Program-made: the position numbers and the translations under genes | In this document: one piece after another, positions 1 through 5,584 of the stretch | Position numbering within the stretch: position 1 is the stretch's first letter | How the letters are laid out: the number at the start of each line of letters is the position of its first letter | Source of the DNA: Acidobacteriaceae bacterium | GTDB lineage: Bacteria; Acidobacteriota; Terriglobia; Terriglobales; Acidobacteriaceae | DNA length: 6,949 nt | Assembly: GCA_003140705.1 (NCBI GenBank) | Contig: PLKU01000232.1 | Coordinates: forward strand, 6,758-13,706 | Reading direction: 5' to 3' | Notes under the pieces: model-generated | Database searches by the model: none | What the model was told of the DNA's origin: nothing | What the model saw: only the letters and a program-made list of their open reading frames with translations

Positions 1-164
1 AGCCTTAATCACACGCGACTTTTAGGCTCGGTTGGTGTCAAACCCTTAGATGATGGATTTCCGTAATTCTCGGGGGAACGCTCTTCGGATCCATGCAATG
101 AGGATTCAGTCGAAAAAGTCTCAAATAACGGAACCTTAACTGTTACCTTTTGCTGAACCTTGCC

Positions 165-192
165 TTGAAATTCTGAATTGCGGATGTACACT
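165..192 (+). promoter_or_regulatory. Candidate sigma-70-type promoter for the beta-barrel gene
   Basis: TTGAAA at 165-170 matches five of six bases of the -35 consensus. It is followed after 16 bases by TACACT at 187-192, which matches four of six bases of the -10 consensus. Transcription would begin near 199, leaving a leader of about 50 bases before the ATG at 251. This is a pattern match only; the housekeeping promoter consensus in this lineage is assumed to be sigma-70-like. Confidence 0.35.
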
Positions 193-238
193 TCCCGAAG
201 GATGGGATGAGCCTCCTGGGGCGTCCTGCAGTTCTGAT

Positions 239-243
239 GGAGG
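239..243 (+). promoter_or_regulatory. Ribosome binding site of the beta-barrel gene
   Basis: GGAGG lies seven bases before the ATG at 251. It fixes this start over the out-of-frame ATG at 237, which overlaps the site. Confidence 0.75.
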
Positions 244-250
244 CGCACAA

Positions 251-901
251 ATGTGTTCGAAGTTCGTCTTTGCGGCGCTTTTTCTTGTCGCAGCAGTCCC
301 CGTCTTCCCGCAATCATCTCCGGCAGCGATCGAGAGCGTCTGGCAAGTTCAAATTGGTGGTGGTGTTTCCGGCTACCACGATGACTTCCATGGCACGGGT
401 ATCATGGAAGGCCCCACGGCCTGGATTGATGTATTTCCAAACCGAGGTCCGAGGCTTGTCCATGGATTCGGCTTGGAAATAGTTGGTCACGACATCAGCT
501 TCGGCGGCCCCCAGCCCCAACCTGTGAGCCCCGGTAGCGGCTACACTTCCCGAGAGGACACCTTTGGGGGAGGGCCAATCTATCACTGGCGGCACTTCAA
601 CAAGTTTACGCCGTACGGGAAGTTTCTATGGGAGCAGGGCAGCATCGACTTTGACGTGAATGTACCCAACTACAAGCACGACAACCGGACTCTCTACGCC
701 GTCGGCGGTGGATTTGATTACAAGCTTGTGCACCATATTTCGTTTCGTGCCGATTTTGAGAAGCAATGGTGGCAACGGCTATTTCAGGACCACGCGGTTT
801 CCACCCCCACCGGGATTGCAATCGAGCCTCGAGGTTTGACCCTGGGTGCCGTCTACGAATTTGATCGCATCCATTTCCGGGGAGCCGTCAAAGAGGAATA
901 A
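251..901 (+). CDS. Small exported outer-membrane beta-barrel protein
   Basis: This 216-residue protein begins with a signal peptide: Lys at position 4, a hydrophobic stretch at about 5-19, and likely cleavage around 20-26 (VFPQSSPAA). The mature part has alternating polar and aromatic segments typical of a small, perhaps eight-stranded, outer-membrane barrel. Probable strands lie near 31-42, 55-62, 73-83, 104-113, 120-129, 147-158, 162-170 and 194-204. Aromatic residues (W, Y, F) sit at strand edges and Gly-rich turns separate the strands. The family resembles the loosely defined 'outer membrane beta-barrel' proteins common in acidobacteria; no specific substrate or porin function can be read. 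The ATG at 251 is supported by GGAGG at 239-243, seven bases upstream. The last strand-like segment (LTLGAVYEF) is followed by about a dozen residues ending in charged AVKEE, so the C-terminus does not end in the usual aromatic residue. It could also be a periplasmic beta-rich protein. Confidence 0.8.
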   Translation: MCSKFVFAALFLVAAVPVFPQSSPAAIESVWQVQIGGGVSGYHDDFHGTGIMEGPTAWIDVFPNRGPRLVHGFGLEIVGHDISFGGPQPQPVSPGSGYTSREDTFGGGPIYHWRHFNKFTPYGKFLWEQGSIDFDVNVPNYKHDNRTLYAVGGGFDYKLVHHISFRADFEKQWWQRLFQDHAVSTPTGIAIEPRGLTLGAVYEFDRIHFRGAVKEE

Positions 902-957
902 TCGGCGGCCGCGATTCGTTGGTCCCAAGCACCTGGGCAATCCGTTTTCAGGCGATA

Positions 958-991
958 GGGCTGCTTTCTCGGTCGGGTTTGCTGCCCTTTT
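958..991 (+). terminator. Weak intrinsic terminator candidate after the beta-barrel gene
   Basis: GGGCTGC at 958-964 can pair with GCTGCCC at 981-987 around a 16-base loop. There is one T-T mismatch, and TTTT follows at 988-991. It lies about 57 bases after the stop codon. The stem is short and the loop large, so it may be fortuitous, but it fits the wide gap before the next gene. Confidence 0.3.
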
Positions 992-1040
992 CGACTCCGA
1001 GGCGCCATGGAGTTTCCACTTTTTGCGCGGGAACCTCCGA

Positions 1041-1069
1041 TTGTCACTGAGATTTGTGCTCTGCATCCT
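1041..1069 (+). promoter_or_regulatory. Weak promoter candidate for the isomerase gene
   Basis: TTGTCA at 1041-1046 matches five of six -35 bases. CATCCT at 1064-1069, 17 bases further on, matches only three of six -10 bases. It sits 38 bases before the chosen start. It is listed because the gap and the upstream terminator candidate imply a separate promoter; the match itself is poor. Confidence 0.2.
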
Positions 1070-1106
1070 ATGCGAAGGCGAAGTTTTCAGGCAGAATCTT
1101 ATCCAT

Positions 1107-2816
1107 ATGAGTTTCCGATTCGTTCTCCCTTCACTACTCCGCCCTGCCGTTGATTTAGCCGCCGCCGACTGGAAGGCCAACAACAAGATTGACCGATTCT
1201 GGCAAAAGGACCCCAGTCTTTGGACAAGCGATGGCGAAGAAAACTGGATGGGCTGGATCGACATTGTCGAGCGGCAGCAGAAAGAAGTGGGAAACCTCGC
1301 CGAGTTGGGCGGCGATATAAAGACTGGCGGTTTCAAGACCGTTCTCCTGTTGGGCATGGGCGGTTCCAGCCTTTGCCCCGAGGTGCTTGCAAAGACGTTT
1401 GGGCAGCAGCCGGGCTTTCCGGCGCTGCACATCGTTGACTCGACCAATCCCGCCCAGGTGAAGGCGGTCCGTGACAAGTTGAACCTGAAGGAGACGCTGG
1501 TGGTGGTGGCCAGCAAGTCAGGCTCAACTTTGGAACCGAACATTTTGAAGCAGTATTTCTTCGATCAAATGAAAGACGCCGTGGGGGCGGATCGAGCTGG
1601 CAGCCATTTTCTGGCAATCACCGATCCCGGCTCGAAGATGGAGCAGGTGGCCAAAGCCGACGGGTTTCGGTACATCTTCTATGGCGATCCAACAATTGGG
1701 GGTCGCTATTCGGCGCTTTCGAATTTCGGCGTGGTGGCTGCAACTGTGGCTGGCCTCCATATCGGCAAGCTCCTGGACGAGGCGAGCAAGGCTGTTGCAG
1801 CGGCGAAACAGGGTTTGTCGGACAACGCGGCGGTGCAACTGGGCCTGATTCTGGGCACGGCGGCGAATGCCGGCAAAGACAAGATCACGATCTTCACTTC
1901 GCCGGAGATCTACGATCTGGGCGCATGGATGGAGCAGCTGATTGCCGAATCGACCGGGAAACTTGGCAAAGGCATCACGCCTGTAGACCGCGAGGCGATC
2001 GGAGGACCTGAGGTCTACGGCAAAGACCGTGTGTTTGTCTACGTAAAACTGACAGGCACGTCCGACACAAGCCAGGATGCCAAAGTTGCCGCCCTTGAAG
2101 CTGCAGGCCAACTAGTGATTCGGGTCGAAGTTTCGGATCTCTACGAGATTTTTGGGCAGTTCTTCACCTGGGAGATTGCCACCGCAGTCGCAGGGTCGGT
2201 AATGGGGATCAATCCATTCAACCAGCCTGATGTGGAATCGGCAAAGATCGAAACTCGCGCTCTGACAACGGCGTATGAGCAGACGGGCAAACTGCCGGAA
2301 CGGGAGCCGGTCCTGGTGGCGGGCGGGATTGGAATCTATGCGACGGAGACGTATGCGGCAACTCTGAAGGCTGCGGCACCCGAAGCGACATTGGCGGGAT
2401 ATCTAAAGGCCCACCTCGGCCAGATTCGTTCCGGCGATTACTTCGCTGCGTTGGCGTTCCTGCCGATGTTCCCCGAGCACGAGGAGGCGATTCAAGGTTC
2501 CCGGCACAAGGTGCGCGACGCCAAGAAGGTGGCTACTTGCCTTGGCTTTGGTCCGCGGTTCCTTCACTCAACGGGGCAGGACTACAAGGGCGGCCCGAAT
2601 ACCGGAGTGTTCCTGCAAATTACCTCAGAAGACGCGATTGACGTGGAGATTCCGGGACAGACCTACACCTTTGGGGTGGTGATTGCGGCCCAGGCAGCCG
2701 GAGACCTGGCGGTGCTGGAGTCTCGTGGACGGCGGGCAATGCGAGTTCATCTTGGTGCAGATGTGGCGGAGGGTTTAAAGGCGTTAGCAGCGGCTTTTGA
2801 TCAGGCGCTGAAATAA
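1107..2816 (+). CDS. pgi: Glucose-6-phosphate isomerase, of the type found in transaldolase-isomerase fusions
   Basis: This cytoplasmic enzyme interconverts glucose 6-phosphate and fructose 6-phosphate in glycolysis and gluconeogenesis. The 569-residue protein has two SIS-type sugar-phosphate domains. Visible motifs are GMGGSS at 83-88, SKSGST (phosphate loop) at 136-141, TIGGRYSALSNFG (isomerase signature 1) at 196-208, ESTGK with the expected catalytic Glu281, and a signature-2-like segment at 363-380 ending in the catalytic-type Lys380. Asp375 stands where the classical signature has Gly. The N-terminal 'FWQKDPSLW' segment and the 'LHSTGQDYKGGPNTG' segment at 486-500 resemble the isomerase half of bifunctional transaldolase-isomerase proteins, but no transaldolase domain precedes it. 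The reading frame is open back to an ATG at 846, but those codons overlap the previous gene and then encode non-homologous sequence, so ATG 1107 was chosen. It has only a weak upstream purine stretch (AGGCAG at 1089-1094). A strong terminator follows. Confidence 0.9.
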   Translation: MSFRFVLPSLLRPAVDLAAADWKANNKIDRFWQKDPSLWTSDGEENWMGWIDIVERQQKEVGNLAELGGDIKTGGFKTVLLLGMGGSSLCPEVLAKTFGQQPGFPALHIVDSTNPAQVKAVRDKLNLKETLVVVASKSGSTLEPNILKQYFFDQMKDAVGADRAGSHFLAITDPGSKMEQVAKADGFRYIFYGDPTIGGRYSALSNFGVVAATVAGLHIGKLLDEASKAVAAAKQGLSDNAAVQLGLILGTAANAGKDKITIFTSPEIYDLGAWMEQLIAESTGKLGKGITPVDREAIGGPEVYGKDRVFVYVKLTGTSDTSQDAKVAALEAAGQLVIRVEVSDLYEIFGQFFTWEIATAVAGSVMGINPFNQPDVESAKIETRALTTAYEQTGKLPEREPVLVAGGIGIYATETYAATLKAAAPEATLAGYLKAHLGQIRSGDYFAALAFLPMFPEHEEAIQGSRHKVRDAKKVATCLGFGPRFLHSTGQDYKGGPNTGVFLQITSEDAIDVEIPGQTYTFGVVIAAQAAGDLAVLESRGRRAMRVHLGADVAEGLKALAAAFDQALK

Positions 2817-2850
2817 CGGAAGCAGATTGCTAGTACAGGCCTCCTGCTCT

Positions 2851-2891
2851 GGTGCGGCACGGTGAAGAGCAGTGCCGCATTTTCTGTTTTT
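2851..2891 (+). terminator. Intrinsic terminator of the isomerase gene
   Basis: TGCGGCAC at 2853-2860 pairs perfectly with GTGCCGCA at 2872-2879 across an 11-base loop, and two G-T pairs can extend the stem outward. A T-rich tract (TTTTCTGTTTTT) follows to 2891. It begins about 35 bases after the stop codon. There is no matching U-tract on the other strand, so it acts mainly on plus-strand transcripts and would shield the convergent minus-strand gene. Confidence 0.85.
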
Positions 2892-2902
2892 ACCTTTGAG
2901 TT

Positions 2903-3371
2903 TCAGGCGTTTGCGCGTACCTGGGCCTGATAGGTCCCCGCCTCTACCCTGAAACCAATGGAGATTCGATTCCAGGTATTGATCTGATTGATTGCGAGGG
3001 TGAGTTTCACAAGGTCCGATTCGTTAAATTCGCGGCGAACTTCCTCAAAGACGGCGTCATAGGCGTGTCCTTGCTGGATGTTGGTGATGGCTTCGGTCCA
3101 TGCTAGGGCCGCTCGCTCGCGGGCTGTATAGAATGATGTTTCGCGCCACGCAGGCAGCAAGTAGAGACGCTGCTCGGTCTCCCCACCGGCCCTTGCATCC
3201 TTTTGTATGCATATCGAGGCAAAAGACGCATCCATTGAGTTGAGATGCCCTGGTCTTCACCAGTTCGAGCAACGACGGCTCTAACCCGCTGGCGCGGATC
3301 GCTTTTTCGATGTAGAGCAGGGCGTGAATGCCCTCGGGAAACCCCTTGGAATAGTTGAGCCTTTCAGCCAT
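2903..3371 (-). pseudogene. AhpD-like carboxymuconolactone decarboxylase family protein, frameshifted
   Basis: The gene reads as two overlapping frames that together make one normal family member. The first frame runs from ATG (3369-3371) for 57 residues and contains the CxxCxxxH redox motif of AhpD-like proteins (Cys48, Cys51, His55). The family then expects 'KDARAGGETEQR', which appears only in the second frame and runs another 98 residues to a TGA at 2903-2905. One extra base in the CCTTTT run at 3199-3204 (AAAAGG on the coding strand) accounts for the shift. Removing it restores 155 residues, the usual length. Without correction the first frame ends at 3057 after 104 residues, losing the C-terminal helices. 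Intact relatives are alpha-helical peroxidase- or reductase-like proteins often annotated as alkylhydroperoxidase AhpD-like; the substrate is unknown. The start is supported by AAGGAG four bases upstream. Both halves look well conserved, so a sequencing error or a very recent mutation is more likely than an old pseudogene. Confidence 0.8.
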
Positions 3372-3375
3372 AATT

Positions 3376-3381
3376 CTCCTT
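3376..3381 (-). promoter_or_regulatory. Ribosome binding site of the AhpD-like gene
   Basis: On the minus strand AAGGAG ends four bases before the ATG at 3371-3369. It selects this start over an in-frame upstream ATG at 3422, whose additional 17 codons show no family similarity. Confidence 0.7.
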
Positions 3382-3634
3382 CCAGGCGATTGGATGCGGC
3401 CTTGCACGAGCGGATGCAGCAAGCGGCCAAACTGTGGCTGTCAGGCAGGTTCCCCGTATTGTCTTGTCCGCCAATTTTGCGTCCGAAGCCGCGGAACTTT
3501 TTCCCGTGAGCGGGGTTACCACCGATGACGGCTTGCGCGGTTCCTCGTCTAACAAGTTGGGGCAGGAGCTTGAATGCGAAGCGTTTTTTCATCCGGTGCT
3601 GCATCTGAATAGTGATTGAGAGATGCAATCGGCA

Positions 3635-3640
3635 GAGGAG
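3635..3640 (+). promoter_or_regulatory. Ribosome binding site of the BON gene
   Basis: GAGGAG lies four bases before ATG 3645 and ten before ATG 3651. Both starts give almost the same protein (MKMNR versus MNR), and either spacing is tolerable. The upstream GTG at 3612 has no comparable site. Confidence 0.6.
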
Positions 3641-3644
3641 AATC

Positions 3645-4952
3645 ATGAAGATGAATCGGACCTTGTTTAAGAAGGCCATCCCGAAGGTTTTGGCGTGGGG
3701 TGGGTTGGTGGTTCTGAGCGGCGTTCTTGCAGTTGCGCAGGCTCCGTCTTCAGACTCCAGCGCAGCGCCAGAGGCGGCGCAGGTCTCCGGCCAGCGGACA
3801 GACGGGCAGATTGAGATGGATGTGGTCCACGCCCTCGATGCCTCCAAAGCGCTCAAGAACGAGCTGATCACCGCCGCTACCATCGAAGGCGAGGTTACGC
3901 TTTCTGGGACAGTATCGAGCAACGCGTCGAGTGAGCTTGCCGAGTCGATCGCCAGCCGTGTGGCAGGCGTGACCAAAGTGAATAACAATCTCAAGATCGG
4001 CGATCCCCAGGCCGCGGCGCAGGCTCCCAAGAATACCGATCCAGGTGCACAGCAGATGGCGGATAGCCAGGGTGACGTGTCAATGGCGCCCGTAGCGCCA
4101 CCGCCTGCCAACAACGGACCGGGACCGGCGCCGGGATCGCCTCAAGCTCAGGATCCATATCCCTCAGCACGGCCTCAATACGCGCCGCAACCCCCCTATG
4201 TGCCTGCGAATCCCCGTGTCTACCGGACTCAGCCCCAAGCGCAGTCGTATGCTGAGCCCAGGGGACCTGTGACCATCCCTCAGGGAACGCTTGTCCAGTT
4301 ACGAACTAGCGAATCACTCTCCAGCAAGAGAGCCAAAGACGGTGAACCCGTGCAGTTCACTGTTATCCGCGACGTGGCGGTTGGTGGAGTACTGGCGCTT
4401 CCAAAGGGCGCAACTGTGCATGGCGTTGTGACCGAAGTCAAAAAGGCTGGCGACCTCGGGGGAAGCCCGGAATTGACGCTCAAACTCACTTCGCTGGACC
4501 TGGGGGGGCAGAGCTACCCACTCGATAGCGATCAATTCAAGGTGAAAGGCCCGAACAAGGCTGGCCAGACGGTGGGCAGTGCGGTTGGCGGTGGAATCAT
4601 CGGCGCCATTATCGGCTGCGCGGTTGGCCGCGGCGCTGGCTGCGCCATCGGAGCAGGCGCGGGTTTGGCGGCAGGCACGGCGGCGTCAGCAGCTTCTCCG
4701 GGACCCGGGGTTTGGATTCCCGCGGAGGCCCTGGTGACCTTCCATCTGAATTCGCCCCTTACGGTAAACCCAGTTGACGCGCAAGAGGCAGCTCGTCTTG
4801 CCGAGGGACTTTACAGCGGTGGTCCGTCATTGTACCGACGTGGCTATTACCCCTATGGGTCCCCGTATATGGCTTACGGCTATCCCTATGCGTATCCGCC
4901 GGTCTTCTACCGGCCTTACTTTGTGAGTGGAGGATATTACTACTGGCGGTAA
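3645..4952 (+). CDS. Exported BON-domain protein with glycine zipper and Tyr-rich tail
   Basis: This 435-residue envelope protein has a modular layout. A signal peptide covers 1 to about 33 (basic start, hydrophobic core, AVAQA near the cleavage point). A BON domain spans about 52-118, with the typical 'IEGEVTLSGTV' and 'VAGVTKVNNNLKI' segments; BON domains bind membranes or lipids in the periplasm. A Pro/Gln-rich linker follows at about 150-207. Next comes a beta-rich module at about 208-300 (IPQGTLVQLRTSESLSSK... ALPKGATVHGVV), seen in acidobacterial secreted proteins. A glycine-zipper segment spans about 311-345 (GxxxG pattern, two Cys at 325 and 333) and may insert in or lie on a membrane. 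A short return of the beta module ('WIPAEALVTFHL') follows, then a Tyr/Pro/Gly-rich tail at 389-435. ATG 3645 was chosen with GAGGAG at 3635-3640; ATG 3651 is equally possible and GTG 3612 less so. The molecular role is unknown; a structural or envelope-integrity function is inferred. Confidence 0.85.
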   Translation: MKMNRTLFKKAIPKVLAWGGLVVLSGVLAVAQAPSSDSSAAPEAAQVSGQRTDGQIEMDVVHALDASKALKNELITAATIEGEVTLSGTVSSNASSELAESIASRVAGVTKVNNNLKIGDPQAAAQAPKNTDPGAQQMADSQGDVSMAPVAPPPANNGPGPAPGSPQAQDPYPSARPQYAPQPPYVPANPRVYRTQPQAQSYAEPRGPVTIPQGTLVQLRTSESLSSKRAKDGEPVQFTVIRDVAVGGVLALPKGATVHGVVTEVKKAGDLGGSPELTLKLTSLDLGGQSYPLDSDQFKVKGPNKAGQTVGSAVGGGIIGAIIGCAVGRGAGCAIGAGAGLAAGTAASAASPGPGVWIPAEALVTFHLNSPLTVNPVDAQEAARLAEGLYSGGPSLYRRGYYPYGSPYMAYGYPYAYPPVFYRPYFVSGGYYYWR

Positions 4953-4976
4953 CAAGCGCAGAGGTTGAACATCAAG

Positions 4977-5010
4977 AGGCGGGCATTCCTTGAATCGGAA
5001 TGCCCGCTTT
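4977..5010 (+). terminator. Strong terminator hairpin between convergent genes
   Basis: GCGGGCATTCC at 4979-4989 pairs perfectly with GGAATGCCCGC at 4997-5007 around a seven-base loop, giving 11 pairs plus two outer pairs (A4977-T5009, G4978-T5008). TTTATTTCTG follows from 5008. It lies 25 bases after the BON gene stop. The minus-strand SnoaL-like gene has its stop codon (TAA, complement of 5009-5011) at the edge of the same stem, so the hairpin probably also ends that transcript. However, the U-tract on the minus side (CTCTTGATGTT) is poor. Confidence 0.88.
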
Positions 5011-5380
5011 ATTTCTGTTGCTCTGTGGCTTGAGCGCCACGGATGTCGAAGCGCTTGACGAGTCCGTTTTCAATTCGAAAGATGTGGCCGACCATTTGAT
5101 CGTGCAGCGGTTCTCCGTTGAGATTGTGCACCGTTTGATGAACTTCAACGACAGTTTCACCTGTATCGGCAACGGAGAATTCCACGGGTTCGACGTGGGG
5201 ATCGATGATTGCCCACTGGCGGGTCCAATAGCTGCGCACACCATCTCTCCCATGCACGTGGCCACCCTCCATCCCGTTTGCCCACAGAACGTCCTCATCC
5301 AGAGCCATGAGCACGGCTTCCATGTCACGGGCATTAAACCGTTCATAAAGATGCTCGAGAAGCTCAATCTCGCTGGGCAT
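5009..5380 (-). CDS. SnoaL-like / NTF2-fold family protein
   Basis: This 123-residue cytoplasmic protein is of the ketosteroid-isomerase-like (SnoaL, NTF2-fold) superfamily. These proteins form a cone-shaped alpha+beta barrel with a hydrophobic pocket and serve as small isomerases, hydrolases or binding proteins. The N-terminal helix with 'LYERFNARDMEAVLMALDEDVLWANG' character (about 11-36), the 'GRDGVRSYWTRQW' helix (44-56), and the C-terminal strands 'EVHQTVHNLNGEPLHDQMVGHIFRIENGLVKRFDIR' (79-114) match this fold in order and length. The ligand cannot be told from sequence. The start at ATG 5380 is supported by GGAGG five bases upstream (5386-5390 on the complement). An in-frame ATG seven codons earlier overlaps that ribosome site and is unlikely. 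The gene is transcribed toward the BON gene and stops within the shared hairpin. Confidence 0.85.
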   Translation of the reverse strand: MPSEIELLEHLYERFNARDMEAVLMALDEDVLWANGMEGGHVHGRDGVRSYWTRQWAIIDPHVEPVEFSVADTGETVVEVHQTVHNLNGEPLHDQMVGHIFRIENGLVKRFDIRGAQATEQQK

Positions 5381-5385
5381 GCAGA

Positions 5386-5390
5386 CCTCC
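5386..5390 (-). promoter_or_regulatory. Ribosome binding site of the SnoaL-like gene
   Basis: GGAGG on the minus strand lies five bases before ATG 5380. It decides for this start over the ATG at 5401. Confidence 0.75.
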
Positions 5391-5448
5391 GTTGGCCGCA
5401 CTTCGCCTTAGACACGGTGCATCCAGGCCAGGCAGGTTGTCCGTCGTC

Positions 5449-5454
5449 TATAAT
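5449..5454 (+). promoter_or_regulatory. Consensus TATAAT -10 element in the divergent region
   Basis: A perfect TATAAT lies in the gap between the minus-strand SnoaL-like gene and the plus-strand foldase gene. No good -35 box is found 16-18 bases upstream (the bases there read GGCCAG), and there is no extended -10 TG. If used for the foldase gene it implies a 5' leader of about 125 bases. The complement (CATTATAGA) could serve the SnoaL-like gene instead. Direction is therefore uncertain. Confidence 0.3.
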
Positions 5455-5584
5455 GGCAGAGAATCGCGTAGAGCGAAAAAATTGTGCATTCGTGGCAGAA
5501 TACTAGCCTTCCTGTCGGTCAATGGCAGGATCAGCGCAACCGCGCCACGCACGCACGTAGAGAGTTGAAGGTTCAAGTCCATCC

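Larger units (their letters stand above)
1..250. other. Intergenic leader region
   Basis: No gene could be supported here. On the plus strand all three frames close within the first 66 bases, so at most the last few codons of an upstream gene could be present, and none of them is recognisable. A minus-strand open frame crosses the region but has no family features and runs into the signal-peptide codons of the next gene. The right-hand part carries the promoter-like elements and ribosome binding site of the beta-barrel gene. Confidence 0.5.
3372..3644. other. Divergent intergenic region
   Basis: These 273 bases separate the minus-strand AhpD-like gene from the plus-strand BON gene and should hold promoters for both. 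Open frames here on either strand show no family features. I found no convincing -35/-10 pair. A short CCCG-TGAG-CGGG inverted repeat near 3505-3516 is too small to interpret. The only clear elements are the two ribosome binding sites at the ends. Confidence 0.4.

Noticed and set aside
1..28. AGCCT ... AGGCT inverted repeat at the window edge
   Set aside because: Only five base pairs with a loop of about 18 bases and no T-tract; not distinguishable from chance.
9..317. Minus-strand open frame of 102 codons over the leader and the start of the beta-barrel gene
   Set aside because: No recognisable domain, low-complexity polar composition, no clear ribosome site, and it overlaps the promoter, ribosome site and signal-peptide codons of the supported plus-strand gene.
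846..1106. Upstream extension of the isomerase to an ATG at 846
   Set aside because: It overlaps the end of the beta-barrel gene and encodes sequence unlike any isomerase or transaldolase; family similarity begins just after 1107.
779..2111. Long minus-strand open frames opposite the isomerase gene (254 and 195 codons)
   Set aside because: Antisense frames to a clearly recognised enzyme in GC-rich DNA, with Cys/Arg/Pro-rich composition and no family features.
3281..4114. Minus-strand open frame of 277 codons across the divergent region and the BON gene
   Set aside because: It lies opposite a strong exported protein and overlaps the AhpD-like gene start in another frame; composition is Ala/Ser-rich without any domain.
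5000..5506. Plus-strand open frame of 168 codons opposite the SnoaL-like gene
   Set aside because: It starts inside the terminator hairpin and is antisense to a well-supported gene with a good ribosome site.
5493..5538. Two sigma-54-like GG-N10-GC patterns (TGG at 5493 and TGG at 5523)
   Set aside because: Spacing fits but the TTGC part reads TAGC and GCGC and the CACG part is missing; such matches are expected by chance in GC-rich DNA.
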